The notes below the pieces were generated by a model. That model was not told the origin of the DNA. It saw only the letters and a list, made by a program, of their open reading frames with translations, and made no database searches. Shown here piece after piece: positions 33,116 to 40,936 of a stretch of DNA of 43,076 nt. A program made the position numbers and the translations under genes. This DNA comes from Chitinophagaceae bacterium (lineage in GTDB: Bacteria > Bacteroidota > Bacteroidia > Chitinophagales > Chitinophagaceae). The first letter of the stretch is position 1. Each line of letters begins with the position of its first letter. The DNA lies in contig JALHRP010000036.1 of NCBI GenBank assembly GCA_022841365.1, positions 1-43,076 on the forward strand, given 5' to 3'.

Positions 33116-34396
33116 ATGTTGATGAAAATAAGTTTTTTGCGTTTACTATCACTTTTTATATTGTTTTTTTTCGCTGCAGATTTTGTATTTGCACAAAATG
33201 GATACAAAGTTGGCGATCAGGTGCAAAAGATTGCTATCCGGAAATCATTAAATACAGACCAGGGCCTTACTGATTTGAACTCAAAAAAAGGGCAACTCAT
33301 TTTGCTCGATTTTTTCGGCACCTGGTGCGTTCCATGTATAAAGGCATTGCCTGCCTTAACCACTTTGCAGCAAAAATATAAAGAGCAATTATTTGTTGTT
33401 CTAATCTCCAATGAAGAACAGACAAGGCTGCAAAAATTTCTGGCTGCCCGAAAAGGATTTACATTGCCTGTTATAGCAGATGAAGATAACAGCATTACCA
33501 ATTTGTTTCAGCCACCCGCCTACCCTTACACTGTCATTATCAAAGATGGAAAATTAATTGCCATCACTGAAGCAGCAGCCATTACCGGAAACGATATTGA
33601 AAACTGGCTTACTGCAACCGTTGAGCCTGAAATAAAAATACCTGTAACAGAAACACCCAAAACAAATTTTAATGAAGTCATGAATACCGGTTACAGGAGT
33701 GCAAATACATTGGTTCGGTTGTCACAGGATTATATGTATGCTGCAAAAACAGGTGAAAGTACAATCGTTTTTGAACAACAATTAAAAACTACTTCACTCA
33801 CCGATCTCAAAAACAAACTGAATACAGATGATGAGAAAAAAGCCTTCTGGATTAATCTCTACAATGGCTATGTACAGGCCACATTAAGCAAAAATCCGGA
33901 TGCCTACAAAAGCAGAAGTGCTTTCTTCAAAAGCAAACAATTACAAATTGCCGGCTTGCAGCTAAGTCTGGATGATATTGAACATGGATTTTTACGTCGC
34001 TCAAAAATTAAATGGAGCGGTGGCTATTTGAGCAATCTGTTTCCGGGCAAAACAGAAAAAGAACTACGTGTAAATAAACTGGATTACCGTTTACACTTTG
34101 CATTGAATTGCGGTGCAAAAAGCTGTCCGCCCATTGCTTTTTACAATCCTGAAAACTTAAACAAACAACTGGATATTGCAACAACAGCATACCTCACCGG
34201 TGAAGCAGAATATGATAAAGAGATAAACATTGTAAAACTGTCAGCAATTATGGGTTGGTTCCGTAATGATTTTGGCGGTAAAAAAGGGATGATCCGTTTG
34301 CTGAAAGAAAAAGCCATCATTCCGGAAGATGTTCATCCAAAAATTAAATTTAAGTCGTACGACTGGACATTATACTTAAACAATTACCAGAACTAA
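33116..34396 (+). CDS. Secreted thioredoxin (TlpA-like)-DUF547 fusion protein
   Basis: The protein has 426 residues; ATG 33122 is an alternative start. A signal peptide (LSLFILFFFAADFVFA) covers about residues 1-26. Residues 30-165 are a TlpA-like redoxin with Cys71-Val-Pro-Cys74 in FFGTWCVPC and a PPAYPYTVII cis-Pro loop. Residues 185-415 are a DUF547 domain with KKAFWINLYNGY, LSLDDIEHGFLR, and HFALNCGAKSCPP, the typical Cys/His-bearing block. DUF547 has no settled function. The gene is 11 bases upstream of the CMD gene and heads the arsenosugar operon, so the fusion probably serves periplasmic thiol or arsenical chemistry linked to that pathway; that link is inference. Confidence 0.88.
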   Translation: MLMKISFLRLLSLFILFFFAADFVFAQNGYKVGDQVQKIAIRKSLNTDQGLTDLNSKKGQLILLDFFGTWCVPCIKALPALTTLQQKYKEQLFVVLISNEEQTRLQKFLAARKGFTLPVIADEDNSITNLFQPPAYPYTVIIKDGKLIAITEAAAITGNDIENWLTATVEPEIKIPVTETPKTNFNEVMNTGYRSANTLVRLSQDYMYAAKTGESTIVFEQQLKTTSLTDLKNKLNTDDEKKAFWINLYNGYVQATLSKNPDAYKSRSAFFKSKQLQIAGLQLSLDDIEHGFLRRSKIKWSGGYLSNLFPGKTEKELRVNKLDYRLHFALNCGAKSCPPIAFYNPENLNKQLDIATTAYLTGEAEYDKEINIVKLSAIMGWFRNDFGGKKGMIRLLKEKAIIPEDVHPKIKFKSYDWTLYLNNYQN

Positions 34397-34407
34397 AAAT
34401 CAACAAC

Positions 34408-34743
34408 ATGCACAATCATTATTACAACGCAGAAGATCTCGGCAAGTTTGGAAAAATCGGTGAATACCAAAAAGACCTTGCGGATAAGTTTTTTTCATGG
34501 TACGGTGCAGCCTTTGCTGACAGTGCTTTAACAGCCAGAGAAAAATCATTAATTGCTTTAGCCGTAGCCCATGCAGTACAATGCCCTTATTGTATTGATG
34601 CCTACAGTAGTGATGCATTTGAAAAAGGATGGAACGAAGCGCAGATGATGGAAGCTGTGCATGTAGCAGCAGCCATTAAAGGCGGTGCAGCATTGGTGCA
34701 TGGTGTGCAAATGATGAACAAGGTGAAAGAAATTGCGATGTAA
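34408..34743 (+). CDS. Arsenosugar-associated CMD/AhpD peroxidase-like protein
   Basis: The 111-residue protein of the carboxymuconolactone decarboxylase/AhpD-like family has the catalytic CPYC-type pair in VQCPYCIDAYSSDAF (near residues 49-64), with the conserved EKSLIALAVAHA helix before it and an AEMMEA-like QMMEAVHVAAAI helix after. In arsenosugar clusters a member of this family is commonly found beside ArsS and ArsM and annotated as a peroxidase-like protein. It lies between the thioredoxin-DUF547 gene and arsS in one transcription unit. The exact reaction is not established. Confidence 0.88.
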   Translation: MHNHYYNAEDLGKFGKIGEYQKDLADKFFSWYGAAFADSALTAREKSLIALAVAHAVQCPYCIDAYSSDAFEKGWNEAQMMEAVHVAAAIKGGAALVHGVQMMNKVKEIAM

Positions 34744-34788
34744 TCCATATCCCAACGAATAAATAAACAACCATCAATTAAACTACAG

Positions 34789-35856
34789 ATGAACAGTACT
34801 ACAAAATCGTTAAAAGCACAGGGAAGCAGTTTAGCAGATGTACATGAACAGATAGATATATTAGAACATGGTTATAACGGTCACGAATACCGCCTGGTAC
34901 CCTTTCAGCAAAAACTAGAAACGACTGGATTGTATCCATTGCAGTCAACCAATCTGGAAATATTCCAGATCAACGTTGGTAAAATGTGTAACCAGGTTTG
35001 CAAACATTGTCATGTAGATGCAGGGCCCGATCGTAAAGAAATTATGACCCGTGAAACCATGCAGTTGTGTCTGGATATTCTTGCATCCAATCCTTCATTT
35101 AAGACAGTTGACTTAACCGGTGGTGCACCGGAACTGAATCCTGATTTCCGTTGGTTTGTGGAAGAAATTAAAAAACTGGGGAAGCATATCATCGTCCGTT
35201 GCAACCTTACCATCATTCTTGCAAATAAACGCTTTCATGATTTGCCCGAATTTTTTAAACAGCACCGGATAGAAGTTGCATCATCACTACCCTTCTATTC
35301 AAAAGACCGTACAGACAGGCAACGTGGCGATGGTGTATTTGAAGATTCCATCAAAGCATTGCAAATGCTCAATGCAGTGGGCTATGGTGTGGAAGGAACC
35401 GGATTAATTCTTAATCTGGTGTACAATCCTGCCGGCGCATTTTTACCTGCTCCTCAAACTTCATTGGAAAAGGAATACAAAGCAGCATTGAAAAAAGATT
35501 TTGATATCGTTTTCAATTCGCTGTTTACCATTACCAATATGCCCATCAGCCGATATCTCGATTATCTGTTACAAACAGAAAACTATGAGAAGTATATGGA
35601 AAAACTGATTGCTGCATTTAATCCTGCAGCAGCAGCCAATGTGATGTGCCGCACAACACTTTCTATTGGATGGGATGGCTATATCTATGATTGTGATTTT
35701 AACCAGATGCTGGAAATGAAAGTATCCTGCAAAGAATCGCAACACCTGTCAACATTCGATGCCAATTCATTAAGCAACAGAGAAATCATTATCAACCAGC
35801 ATTGTTACGGATGCACCGCAGGTATGGGCAGCAGTTGCGGTGGAGCAGTAGCATAA
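34789..35856 (+). CDS. arsS: Radical SAM enzyme ArsS (arsenosugar biosynthesis)
   Basis: ArsS is thought to use 5'-deoxyadenosyl chemistry to attach the adenosyl-derived sugar to methylated arsenic. The 355-residue protein has the radical-SAM cluster motif Cys67-x3-Cys71-x2-Cys74 in KMCNQVCKHCHVDAGP, then DLTGGAPELNPDFRWF (GGE-like SAM-binding strand). A Cys-rich C-terminal region holds MCRTTLSIGWDGYIYDCDFNQML, then CYGCTAGMGSSCGGAVA with Cys339, Cys342 and Cys350. Some family members have selenocysteine in this tail; here all positions are Cys, and no in-frame TGA is seen. It is followed 24 bases later by arsM. Confidence 0.93.
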   Translation: MNSTTKSLKAQGSSLADVHEQIDILEHGYNGHEYRLVPFQQKLETTGLYPLQSTNLEIFQINVGKMCNQVCKHCHVDAGPDRKEIMTRETMQLCLDILASNPSFKTVDLTGGAPELNPDFRWFVEEIKKLGKHIIVRCNLTIILANKRFHDLPEFFKQHRIEVASSLPFYSKDRTDRQRGDGVFEDSIKALQMLNAVGYGVEGTGLILNLVYNPAGAFLPAPQTSLEKEYKAALKKDFDIVFNSLFTITNMPISRYLDYLLQTENYEKYMEKLIAAFNPAAAANVMCRTTLSIGWDGYIYDCDFNQMLEMKVSCKESQHLSTFDANSLSNREIIINQHCYGCTAGMGSSCGGAVA

Positions 35857-35880
35857 TTTCATTTATCAAAAAAACAAACG

Positions 35881-36855
35881 ATGAGCACTACTTATCTCGA
35901 AACAACAAAAAATGTGTACAAAGAAGCAGCAGAAAATCCGCAAGTTGGTTTGTGCTGTACAACAACACCAATCTGGCAGTTACCCGGATTAGATATTCCG
36001 GTGCGTATGCAACAAATGAATTACGGATGCGGCAGTACCGTTCATCCAAGAGACCTGGTAAATAATCCGAGAATATTGTATGTTGGTGTTGGCGGAGGAA
36101 TGGAATTATTACAGTTTGCTTATTTCAGCCGGCAGTTAAACGGTGTGGTTGGTGTAGATGTAGTGGATGAAATGTTGCAGGCAAGCCGTGATAATTTTGT
36201 GGAAGCAGAACGAAAAAATTCCTGGTTCCGTTCGGAGTTTGTAGATCTTAGAAAAGGAGATGCATTGAATTTGCCGGTTGAAGACAGCAGTATTGATGTG
36301 GCTGCACAAAACTGTCTCTTCAATATTTTTAAACACGAAGAACTGAAACTGGCTTTAGAAGAAATGTATCGTGTATTAAAACCAAGAGGCCGTTTGGTAA
36401 TGAGTGATCCAACCTGCGAGCAGGATATTCCGGAAAACCTGCGGGAAGATGAACGTTTGCGTGCTTTGTGTTTGAGTGGCTCTTTACCACTGTGTGATTA
36501 TATAAAAATGATTACCGATGCAGGTTTTGGTACTGTTGAAATCAGAGCAAAGCGTCCGTATCGTATTCTTGATTCAAAGAATTATGATACCAAAGAAATG
36601 CTCTTTATTGAAAGTGTGGAAGTATGTGCTATTAAAGATCCAATGCCTGCCGATGGCCCATGTGTGTTTACCGGTAAAACAGCGATCTATTTTGGAAATG
36701 AAGAGTGTTTTGATGATGAGAAAGGACATGTATTATTACCCAACCAACCATTGTCTGTATGCGATAAAACAGCAGCAGCATTGGCCGCATTAAACCGTGA
36801 AGATATTTATATTTCAGGCTCCACCTGGTTTTACGATGGAGGTGGATGCTGCTAA
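35881..36855 (+). CDS. arsM: Arsenite methyltransferase ArsM, arsenosugar-pathway type
   Basis: ArsM methylates trivalent arsenic with SAM, supplying the dimethyl-arsenic substrate for ArsS. The 324-residue protein has the class I SAM loop ILYVGVGGGMELLQFA near residues 65-80 and NCLFNIFKHEELKLALEEMYRVLKPRGRLVMSDPT (split, about 142-178). Cysteines suited to As(III) binding are Cys25-Cys26 (GLCCTTTP), Cys50 (NYGCGS) and the terminal GGGCC. The N-terminal and C-terminal Cys pairs and the position after arsS mark the arsenosugar type. The next gene, a DUF2064 transferase, begins 12 bases downstream. Confidence 0.92.
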   Translation: MSTTYLETTKNVYKEAAENPQVGLCCTTTPIWQLPGLDIPVRMQQMNYGCGSTVHPRDLVNNPRILYVGVGGGMELLQFAYFSRQLNGVVGVDVVDEMLQASRDNFVEAERKNSWFRSEFVDLRKGDALNLPVEDSSIDVAAQNCLFNIFKHEELKLALEEMYRVLKPRGRLVMSDPTCEQDIPENLREDERLRALCLSGSLPLCDYIKMITDAGFGTVEIRAKRPYRILDSKNYDTKEMLFIESVEVCAIKDPMPADGPCVFTGKTAIYFGNEECFDDEKGHVLLPNQPLSVCDKTAAALAALNREDIYISGSTWFYDGGGCC

Positions 36856-36867
36856 TGTTAAACATTC

Positions 36868-37494
36868 ATGACCAAGAAGGCAATTATTGTATTTGTAAAA
36901 AATCCGGAGCCAGGCAAAGTAAAAACCAGGCTGGCAAAGGATATTGGCGATGCTGCAGCAGTTGATGTTTACAAAAAACTGTTGCAGCATACTCATGATG
37001 TGATATTACCCGTTGATGCTGACAAGTTTGTTTTTTATGCTGAAAAAATAAAACGACTTGATCTCTGGAAAACCAATTCATTTTTCAAGCAACTGCAACA
37101 GGGAAATGATCTGGGCGAACGGATGCATCATGCATTTTCGTTTTTGTTTGAGTTGAGATATGAACAGGTCTTGATCATTGGCAGTGATTGTCCGCAGCTT
37201 TCTTCCAATCATTTAAATAAAGCATTTGACTTATTAGAAACACATGATGTGTGTATAGGACCTGTTGATGATGGCGGTTACTATTTACTGGGTTTGCGTG
37301 CCGTGCATGCTCCTTTCTTTACAAATAAAGCATGGAGCACCGATACAGTATTTAAAAGCACCATGAAAGATGCAACAAAAGCAAAATTGAACGTTGCACT
37401 CATTGAACAACTGAGAGATGTTGATACACTCACCGATTGGGAAGAGTTGAAAAAGTTACTTGATGATCAGAAAGCCTCTCCTACTGTAAAATAA
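36868..37494 (+). CDS. DUF2064 (TIGR04282-type) arsenosugar-associated glycosyltransferase
   Basis: The 208-residue protein has a nucleotidyltransferase/GT-A-like fold with AIIVFVKNPEPGKVKTRLAKDIG near residues 5-27 (nucleotide loop), ERMHHAF, VLIIGSDCPQLSS (metal-binding DCP) near 106-118, and IGPVDDGGYYLLGL near 131-144. These match the rSAM/selenodomain-associated transferase 1 family found in arsenosugar clusters. It is the last gene of the plus-strand operon. Its stop overlaps the convergent barrel gene by 28 bases, and the operon terminator lies further inside that gene at 37516-37546. Confidence 0.9.
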   Translation: MTKKAIIVFVKNPEPGKVKTRLAKDIGDAAAVDVYKKLLQHTHDVILPVDADKFVFYAEKIKRLDLWKTNSFFKQLQQGNDLGERMHHAFSFLFELRYEQVLIIGSDCPQLSSNHLNKAFDLLETHDVCIGPVDDGGYYLLGLRAVHAPFFTNKAWSTDTVFKSTMKDATKAKLNVALIEQLRDVDTLTDWEELKKLLDDQKASPTVK

Positions 37495-38543
37495 AAGGCC
37501 GTTGAATTTTTTCCGAAACCTGCGTCTAAACGCAGGTTTATTTTTTCTGAAGGGTTTAATGCAAACCTTAGCCCTGCACCATAAGTAGTGCGAACCTGTT
37601 CAGTTATTTTTTTCAGTTGATCATTTACAGCTCCTGCATTGGCGAATACTGTTCCGCCAAATCGTTTGTAGATGTTGAAACGATACTCTGTTCCCAAGGC
37701 AAGCAGATTGTTATCACGGTATCTTCCTTCATAAAATCCACGCATTTTTTTATTGCCACCCAACAGAGCAAGTTGACTGAACGGTGCGTTACCATCAACC
37801 AAATCAGCAAACAAATTAAACGCCCATACATTTTTACGCTTCGTTGAAAGATAAGTGGAAGCATCAAGCGTGTACCGATTGTATTGATAGTTACTCCCTG
37901 TTGCATTACCATAAAACTGTACACCTGCATCAACAAACACACCGGAGCCTGCAAAGAAAATATTATCACGGGTATCGAAGTTCAATGCAGGCCCCATACC
38001 TGAAATAAAACTCCGTTTACTTCCTTCAATTGTTCCACTTGCTAATTGCTTGCCTTGCTCCGTTTCAATCACACGATAATCTTCTAACCAGTAACGTAAG
38101 CCTGCATAGAGTTTTGGATTGATCTTGCGCAACACATTCAGGCGTACTCTCGGATAATTGACTTTGTATAATTCTTTGTAATCAGCAGGCTGTTCATTTC
38201 CTATTCCAAAAAAGAAATACGAGTACTTATAATACCCCACTTCGCCGTAAACCGTGAACTTACTGCCGGGTGTGTACATACGAAACGGAGCATACAATAA
38301 CAATTGCTTATTAAATGTGTACGCAGCACCAAACTGAATTTGTGAAGGATAACGTTGTGCCGTATCTCTTTTATTCCGGAATGTATAAGCCGAAAATCCA
38401 CCAATGGCTACACTGGTTTCGGGTGAATAAAAAACAATTGGAAAAGCCGTTAAACGACGGGATTTATTTTTTCTGCTGCTGTCTTGCGAAAAGACATTCG
38501 TCGTAAATAAGAAGACAATAATCGCAGAAAAAAATAATCGCAT
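37467..38543 (-). CDS. BamA/surface-antigen-type outer-membrane barrel protein
   Basis: The 358-residue protein has a signal peptide (MRLFFSAIIVFLFTTNVFSQ) and then a barrel of alternating-pattern strands with no POTRA repeats. It has the NFDTRDNIFFAGSGVF entry strand and GGNKKMRGFYEGRYRDNN near residues 263-280, the (V/M)RGF lid motif of the Omp85/D15 family. The C-terminal strand FYFTVGEAF ends in Phe, as outer-membrane barrels do. Without POTRA domains it is unlikely to be BamA itself. It is the third gene of a minus-strand unit after the glycosyltransferase and VOC genes, 16 bases from the latter, and may be the export or uptake partner. Confidence 0.82.
   Translation of the reverse strand: MRLFFSAIIVFLFTTNVFSQDSSRKNKSRRLTAFPIVFYSPETSVAIGGFSAYTFRNKRDTAQRYPSQIQFGAAYTFNKQLLLYAPFRMYTPGSKFTVYGEVGYYKYSYFFFGIGNEQPADYKELYKVNYPRVRLNVLRKINPKLYAGLRYWLEDYRVIETEQGKQLASGTIEGSKRSFISGMGPALNFDTRDNIFFAGSGVFVDAGVQFYGNATGSNYQYNRYTLDASTYLSTKRKNVWAFNLFADLVDGNAPFSQLALLGGNKKMRGFYEGRYRDNNLLALGTEYRFNIYKRFGGTVFANAGAVNDQLKKITEQVRTTYGAGLRFALNPSEKINLRLDAGFGKNSTAFYFTVGEAF
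37516..37546 (+). terminator. Rho-independent terminator of the arsenosugar operon, inside the convergent gene
   Basis: AAACCTGCGT and ACGCAGGTTT form a 10-bp stem with a 4-nt loop, followed by ATTTTTT. It starts 21 bases after the stop of the DUF2064 gene. The whole structure also lies inside the coding sequence of the minus-strand barrel gene (near the KINLRLDAGF codons), so the same bases serve as terminator on one strand and as codons on the other. Confidence 0.85.
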
Positions 38544-38559
38544 ACCTGTGTGGCGCCTG

Positions 38560-39618
38560 CTACACTTTCACCCTTGAGAAACTGAGACTTTTTACCATCC
38601 AGTTGGGTAAGGGTTTTTCAGGCTTTCTGTTTTTTAAATTTAAATACCATCCTATTTTTTTCAGAATAGGTACACGATGTGTTTCTACATATTCAATCCA
38701 TGTACCATCCGGATCCTCGTTGTACGAAAAATGACCGGCTGCTTCGCCCATATCAAAACTGTTGGCACTGTCAACCGTAAATGGAAAACCATTCTCTTTG
38801 CAGATGCGTTCATGTTCTTCATAACCATTGATATCAAAGCACACATGAATATATCCCTGATCGCCCCAGTAACGATTTTCAAAAATATTTTTGGGTGTGC
38901 GGTCTGTTACTTCAACTAACTCTACATAAGTAGGACCAAGTAATTTTGAAAATGCACCTTCCTGTTTACGTGTATGACCAAGCATTACACGTTTAAACTT
39001 ATGCTCACCGCCGGGCAAATTGCGGAACTCATCGTAATGACCTTCGTCTAAAAACAATTGCTTATCGTAACCCAATACTTTTTCATAAAACGGAATTGCT
39101 TTCGCTATTGAACTAACGCCAATGGTTACGCCACAAACGCCGCCTGTATGCCGTCCGGTATCACTAAACCAATTATCATCAGCCATTACTTCAAAAATAT
39201 TACCGTATGGGTCTTTCAGAAAAAATGATTCAATACCACCCGGATTTTCTTTTGGTGCACTCAATAAGTTTAAACCTGCTTTCTTATATTCTTCATACGC
39301 CGCTTTAACATTTTTGCATTTGATCTTGATGACAAATATTCCTGTATCACCCAACTGCACTTCAAATGCTGCCGGCTGCGATTTACGGCTGCGGTATTCC
39401 CAAATTTCAAATCCACCACCACCCTGCATATTCAATGCAAGAATGGCATAACGCTCATGACCTTCGCCCCCCGTATAACGCTTCATCAGTTCTGCACGTG
39501 CAGCATCTTTAAACACCACTACATCCGTTCCGAAATGTTTATTGTACCAGATAAATGCTTCGTCTGCATTTGTTACACCGATGCCTACCTGCTGAATACC
39601 ACTGATGATCCTTTTCAT
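38560..39618 (-). CDS. Two-domain VOC (glyoxalase/dioxygenase-fold) protein
   Basis: The 352-residue protein has two VOC domains. The first (about residues 5-145) has IQQVGIGVTNADEAFIWY and ends in DPYGNIFEVM. The second (about 158-315) has VCGVTIGVSSIAKAIPFYEKVLGYD and YIHVCFDINGYEEHE and ends in DPDGTWIEYVE. The terminal Glu ligands of both domains and the second-domain His are present, but the first His ligand of domain 1 is replaced by Gln9. It may be a dioxygenase or lyase; I cannot name the substrate. It sits 48 bases after the glycosyltransferase gene and 16 before the barrel gene. Confidence 0.85.
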   Translation of the reverse strand: MKRIISGIQQVGIGVTNADEAFIWYNKHFGTDVVVFKDAARAELMKRYTGGEGHERYAILALNMQGGGGFEIWEYRSRKSQPAAFEVQLGDTGIFVIKIKCKNVKAAYEEYKKAGLNLLSAPKENPGGIESFFLKDPYGNIFEVMADDNWFSDTGRHTGGVCGVTIGVSSIAKAIPFYEKVLGYDKQLFLDEGHYDEFRNLPGGEHKFKRVMLGHTRKQEGAFSKLLGPTYVELVEVTDRTPKNIFENRYWGDQGYIHVCFDINGYEEHERICKENGFPFTVDSANSFDMGEAAGHFSYNEDPDGTWIEYVETHRVPILKKIGWYLNLKNRKPEKPLPNWMVKSLSFSRVKV

Positions 39619-39666
39619 GAACCTTGATTTTATTTACGAATGTGTGAAGATATTAGTTTTTTAAAT

Positions 39667-40353
39667 TTACCAGTTGAGCAAGCGCTTATAAAGTTGAATC
39701 ATTTCATCCTGCGATGCACCTTTTTTATACATCCGCATCATTGTGCTGTTTGCTTTCTGTACTTTCCACCAACTGTTCCTGTCATATTTCCGGTCAGAAA
39801 TCAAAGCCCCCTTGCTGAAAATTTTATAACGGCTCTGCTTTCTTGCACGTACAACAAACTCATAATCTTCCATCACCCGCATATCGCTGCGGTAACCCCC
39901 TGTTGTATGAAACAATTCTTTTGTCACAAACAAAGTTTGATCGCCGCCATAACAGGCAAACCAATCGAACCGGGAAAAAAAAGACATCATGTGCACATAC
40001 CATTTTTTTGTGTTAAAGGTTGTACGGTAACGGCCCAAACCATATCCATGTTCAACCGCCAGTTGAATATCGGTTGCAAAACTTTGCGGCGGAAACACAT
40101 CGGCATGTACAAAATAAAAAACCGCACCGCTTGCTTTTGATGCGCCATAATTTAACTGAGCACCTCTTCCTTTTTCCGGCGATACAACAACGGTTGCTCC
40201 GGCTTTGGTTGCCTCTTCTTTAGTTGCATCAGTACTGGCTGCATCGCATACAATAATTTCCTGCAGCAAAGCACCGGCATGCTGCTGCAGGTATGTAACC
40301 AGCGATGCAATGGTTTTTTCTTCGTTGTAAACAGGGATGATGACAGAGATCAT
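39667..40353 (-). CDS. Family-2 (TIGR04283-type) arsenosugar-associated glycosyltransferase
   Basis: I start at ATG 40353 (MISVIIPVYNEEKTIASLV); the in-frame extension to 40446 lacks plausible protein. The 228-residue GT-A-fold enzyme has the VIIPVYNEE strand, IIVCDAASTDAT near residues 34-45, GRGAQLNYGA near 63-72, FVHADVFPP near 80-88 (the metal-binding HAD) and VMEDYEFVVRARK near 168-180. It matches the rSAM/selenodomain-associated transferase 2 family, the usual partner of the DUF2064 transferase. Here it is on the opposite strand from the arsenosugar operon. A terminator at 40395-40417 sits upstream, so it should have its own promoter. Confidence 0.9.
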   Translation of the reverse strand: MISVIIPVYNEEKTIASLVTYLQQHAGALLQEIIVCDAASTDATKEEATKAGATVVVSPEKGRGAQLNYGASKASGAVFYFVHADVFPPQSFATDIQLAVEHGYGLGRYRTTFNTKKWYVHMMSFFSRFDWFACYGGDQTLFVTKELFHTTGGYRSDMRVMEDYEFVVRARKQSRYKIFSKGALISDRKYDRNSWWKVQKANSTMMRMYKKGASQDEMIQLYKRLLNW

Positions 40354-40394
40354 GCAGTTGAATTGGGGATGAAGATAAGCAGGACGCAGAAAAA

Positions 40395-40417
40395 AACCGC
40401 AGCGTATTGCTGCGGTT
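40395..40417 (-). terminator. Rho-independent terminator (minus strand)
   Basis: AACCGCAGC and GCTGCGGTT form a 9-bp stem with a 5-nt loop. On the minus strand the stem runs into T's (A run at 40389-40396 on the plus strand). It follows the stop of the 103-residue gene by 39 bases and separates that gene from the glycosyltransferase. Confidence 0.85.
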
Positions 40418-40455
40418 GATGATTGAATTATTTTAAAGGAATACAATCAAAAAAA

Positions 40456-40767
40456 TTATGACTTCTTTTTTTTTGTTACAGCTTTCAAACTGATAGATCC
40501 CACCCGCCAAAGATCAATAGACACTTTTTTTAATTCACATTCAACTTTATTGCCTTTGGCAAGTTTTAATTCGTCTGCGGTTGATTTTGAAATGATGGCT
40601 TTCAGTTTTGTTCCTTTTTCTGCACCGGGCATTTGCAGATGTTCAGTTGATTTTTTTGCAGTTGTTATTTGAAGGTTGAGCAAATAAAAATCCGTTTGAG
40701 CTGCATAAGTCTCCATTGCAAGCACTGTTGCAGAAACACTTGATTTGTTTGGAGCCATTTGTACCAT
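40456..40767 (-). CDS. Small hypothetical protein, possibly TOBE-like
   Basis: The 103-residue protein has no signal peptide and ends in a basic tail KKKKS. I do not recognise it. The stretch LKAIISKSTADELKLAKGNKVECELKKVSIDLWRVG (about 57-92) has the spacing of a TOBE-type small beta barrel, as in molybdate-binding proteins, but lacks clear ligand residues. It lies downstream of the M6 metalloprotease gene across a 169-bp gap with two inverted repeats, and before a terminator. Confidence 0.6.
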   Translation of the reverse strand: MVQMAPNKSSVSATVLAMETYAAQTDFYLLNLQITTAKKSTEHLQMPGAEKGTKLKAIISKSTADELKLAKGNKVECELKKVSIDLWRVGSISLKAVTKKKKS

Positions 40768-40801
40768 GCTGCTATTTTAAGAATGAAGTTGAAACCCGTT
40801 A

Positions 40802-40865
40802 AGGTATGCCATACTTATCATCAGTTAAATGAATTTCAAAAACCAGAAAAAAGTATGGCATACCT
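40802..40865. repeat. 15-bp perfect inverted repeat in an intergenic gap
   Basis: AGGTATGCCATACTT (40802-40816) and AAGTATGGCATACCT (40851-40865) are perfect reverse complements around a 34-nt AT-rich loop. Each arm is itself partly palindromic (AGTATGGCATAC). It lies immediately upstream of the 103-residue gene. It could be an operator pair, an mRNA hairpin, or the ends of a tiny mobile remnant. Confidence 0.75.
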
Positions 40866-40883
40866 GTTTACACATTTCAAACT

Positions 40884-40915
40884 ATGAAGCGACTGTATAA
40901 AGATAGTCGCTTCAT
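40884..40915. repeat. 11-bp inverted repeat after the M6 metalloprotease gene
   Basis: ATGAAGCGACT (40884-40894) and AGTCGCTTCAT (40905-40915) form an 11-bp stem with a 10-nt loop. It lies 21 bases downstream of the metalloprotease stop on the minus strand. No T-tract follows, so it is a weak terminator at best. It may protect the 3' end of the transcript. Confidence 0.65.
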
Positions 40916-40936
40916 GATGTGTTATTACAAATGAAG

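Noticed and set aside
33075-33152. Longer GTG start for purine nucleoside phosphorylase
   Set aside because: It would overlap the divergent thioredoxin-DUF547 gene and adds residues not expected in the family; ATG 33074 gives the normal length.
39640-40140. Plus-strand ORF of 166 codons opposite the family-2 glycosyltransferase
   Set aside because: It is antisense to the transferase motifs; the His/Cys/Phe-rich composition is typical of a shadow frame.
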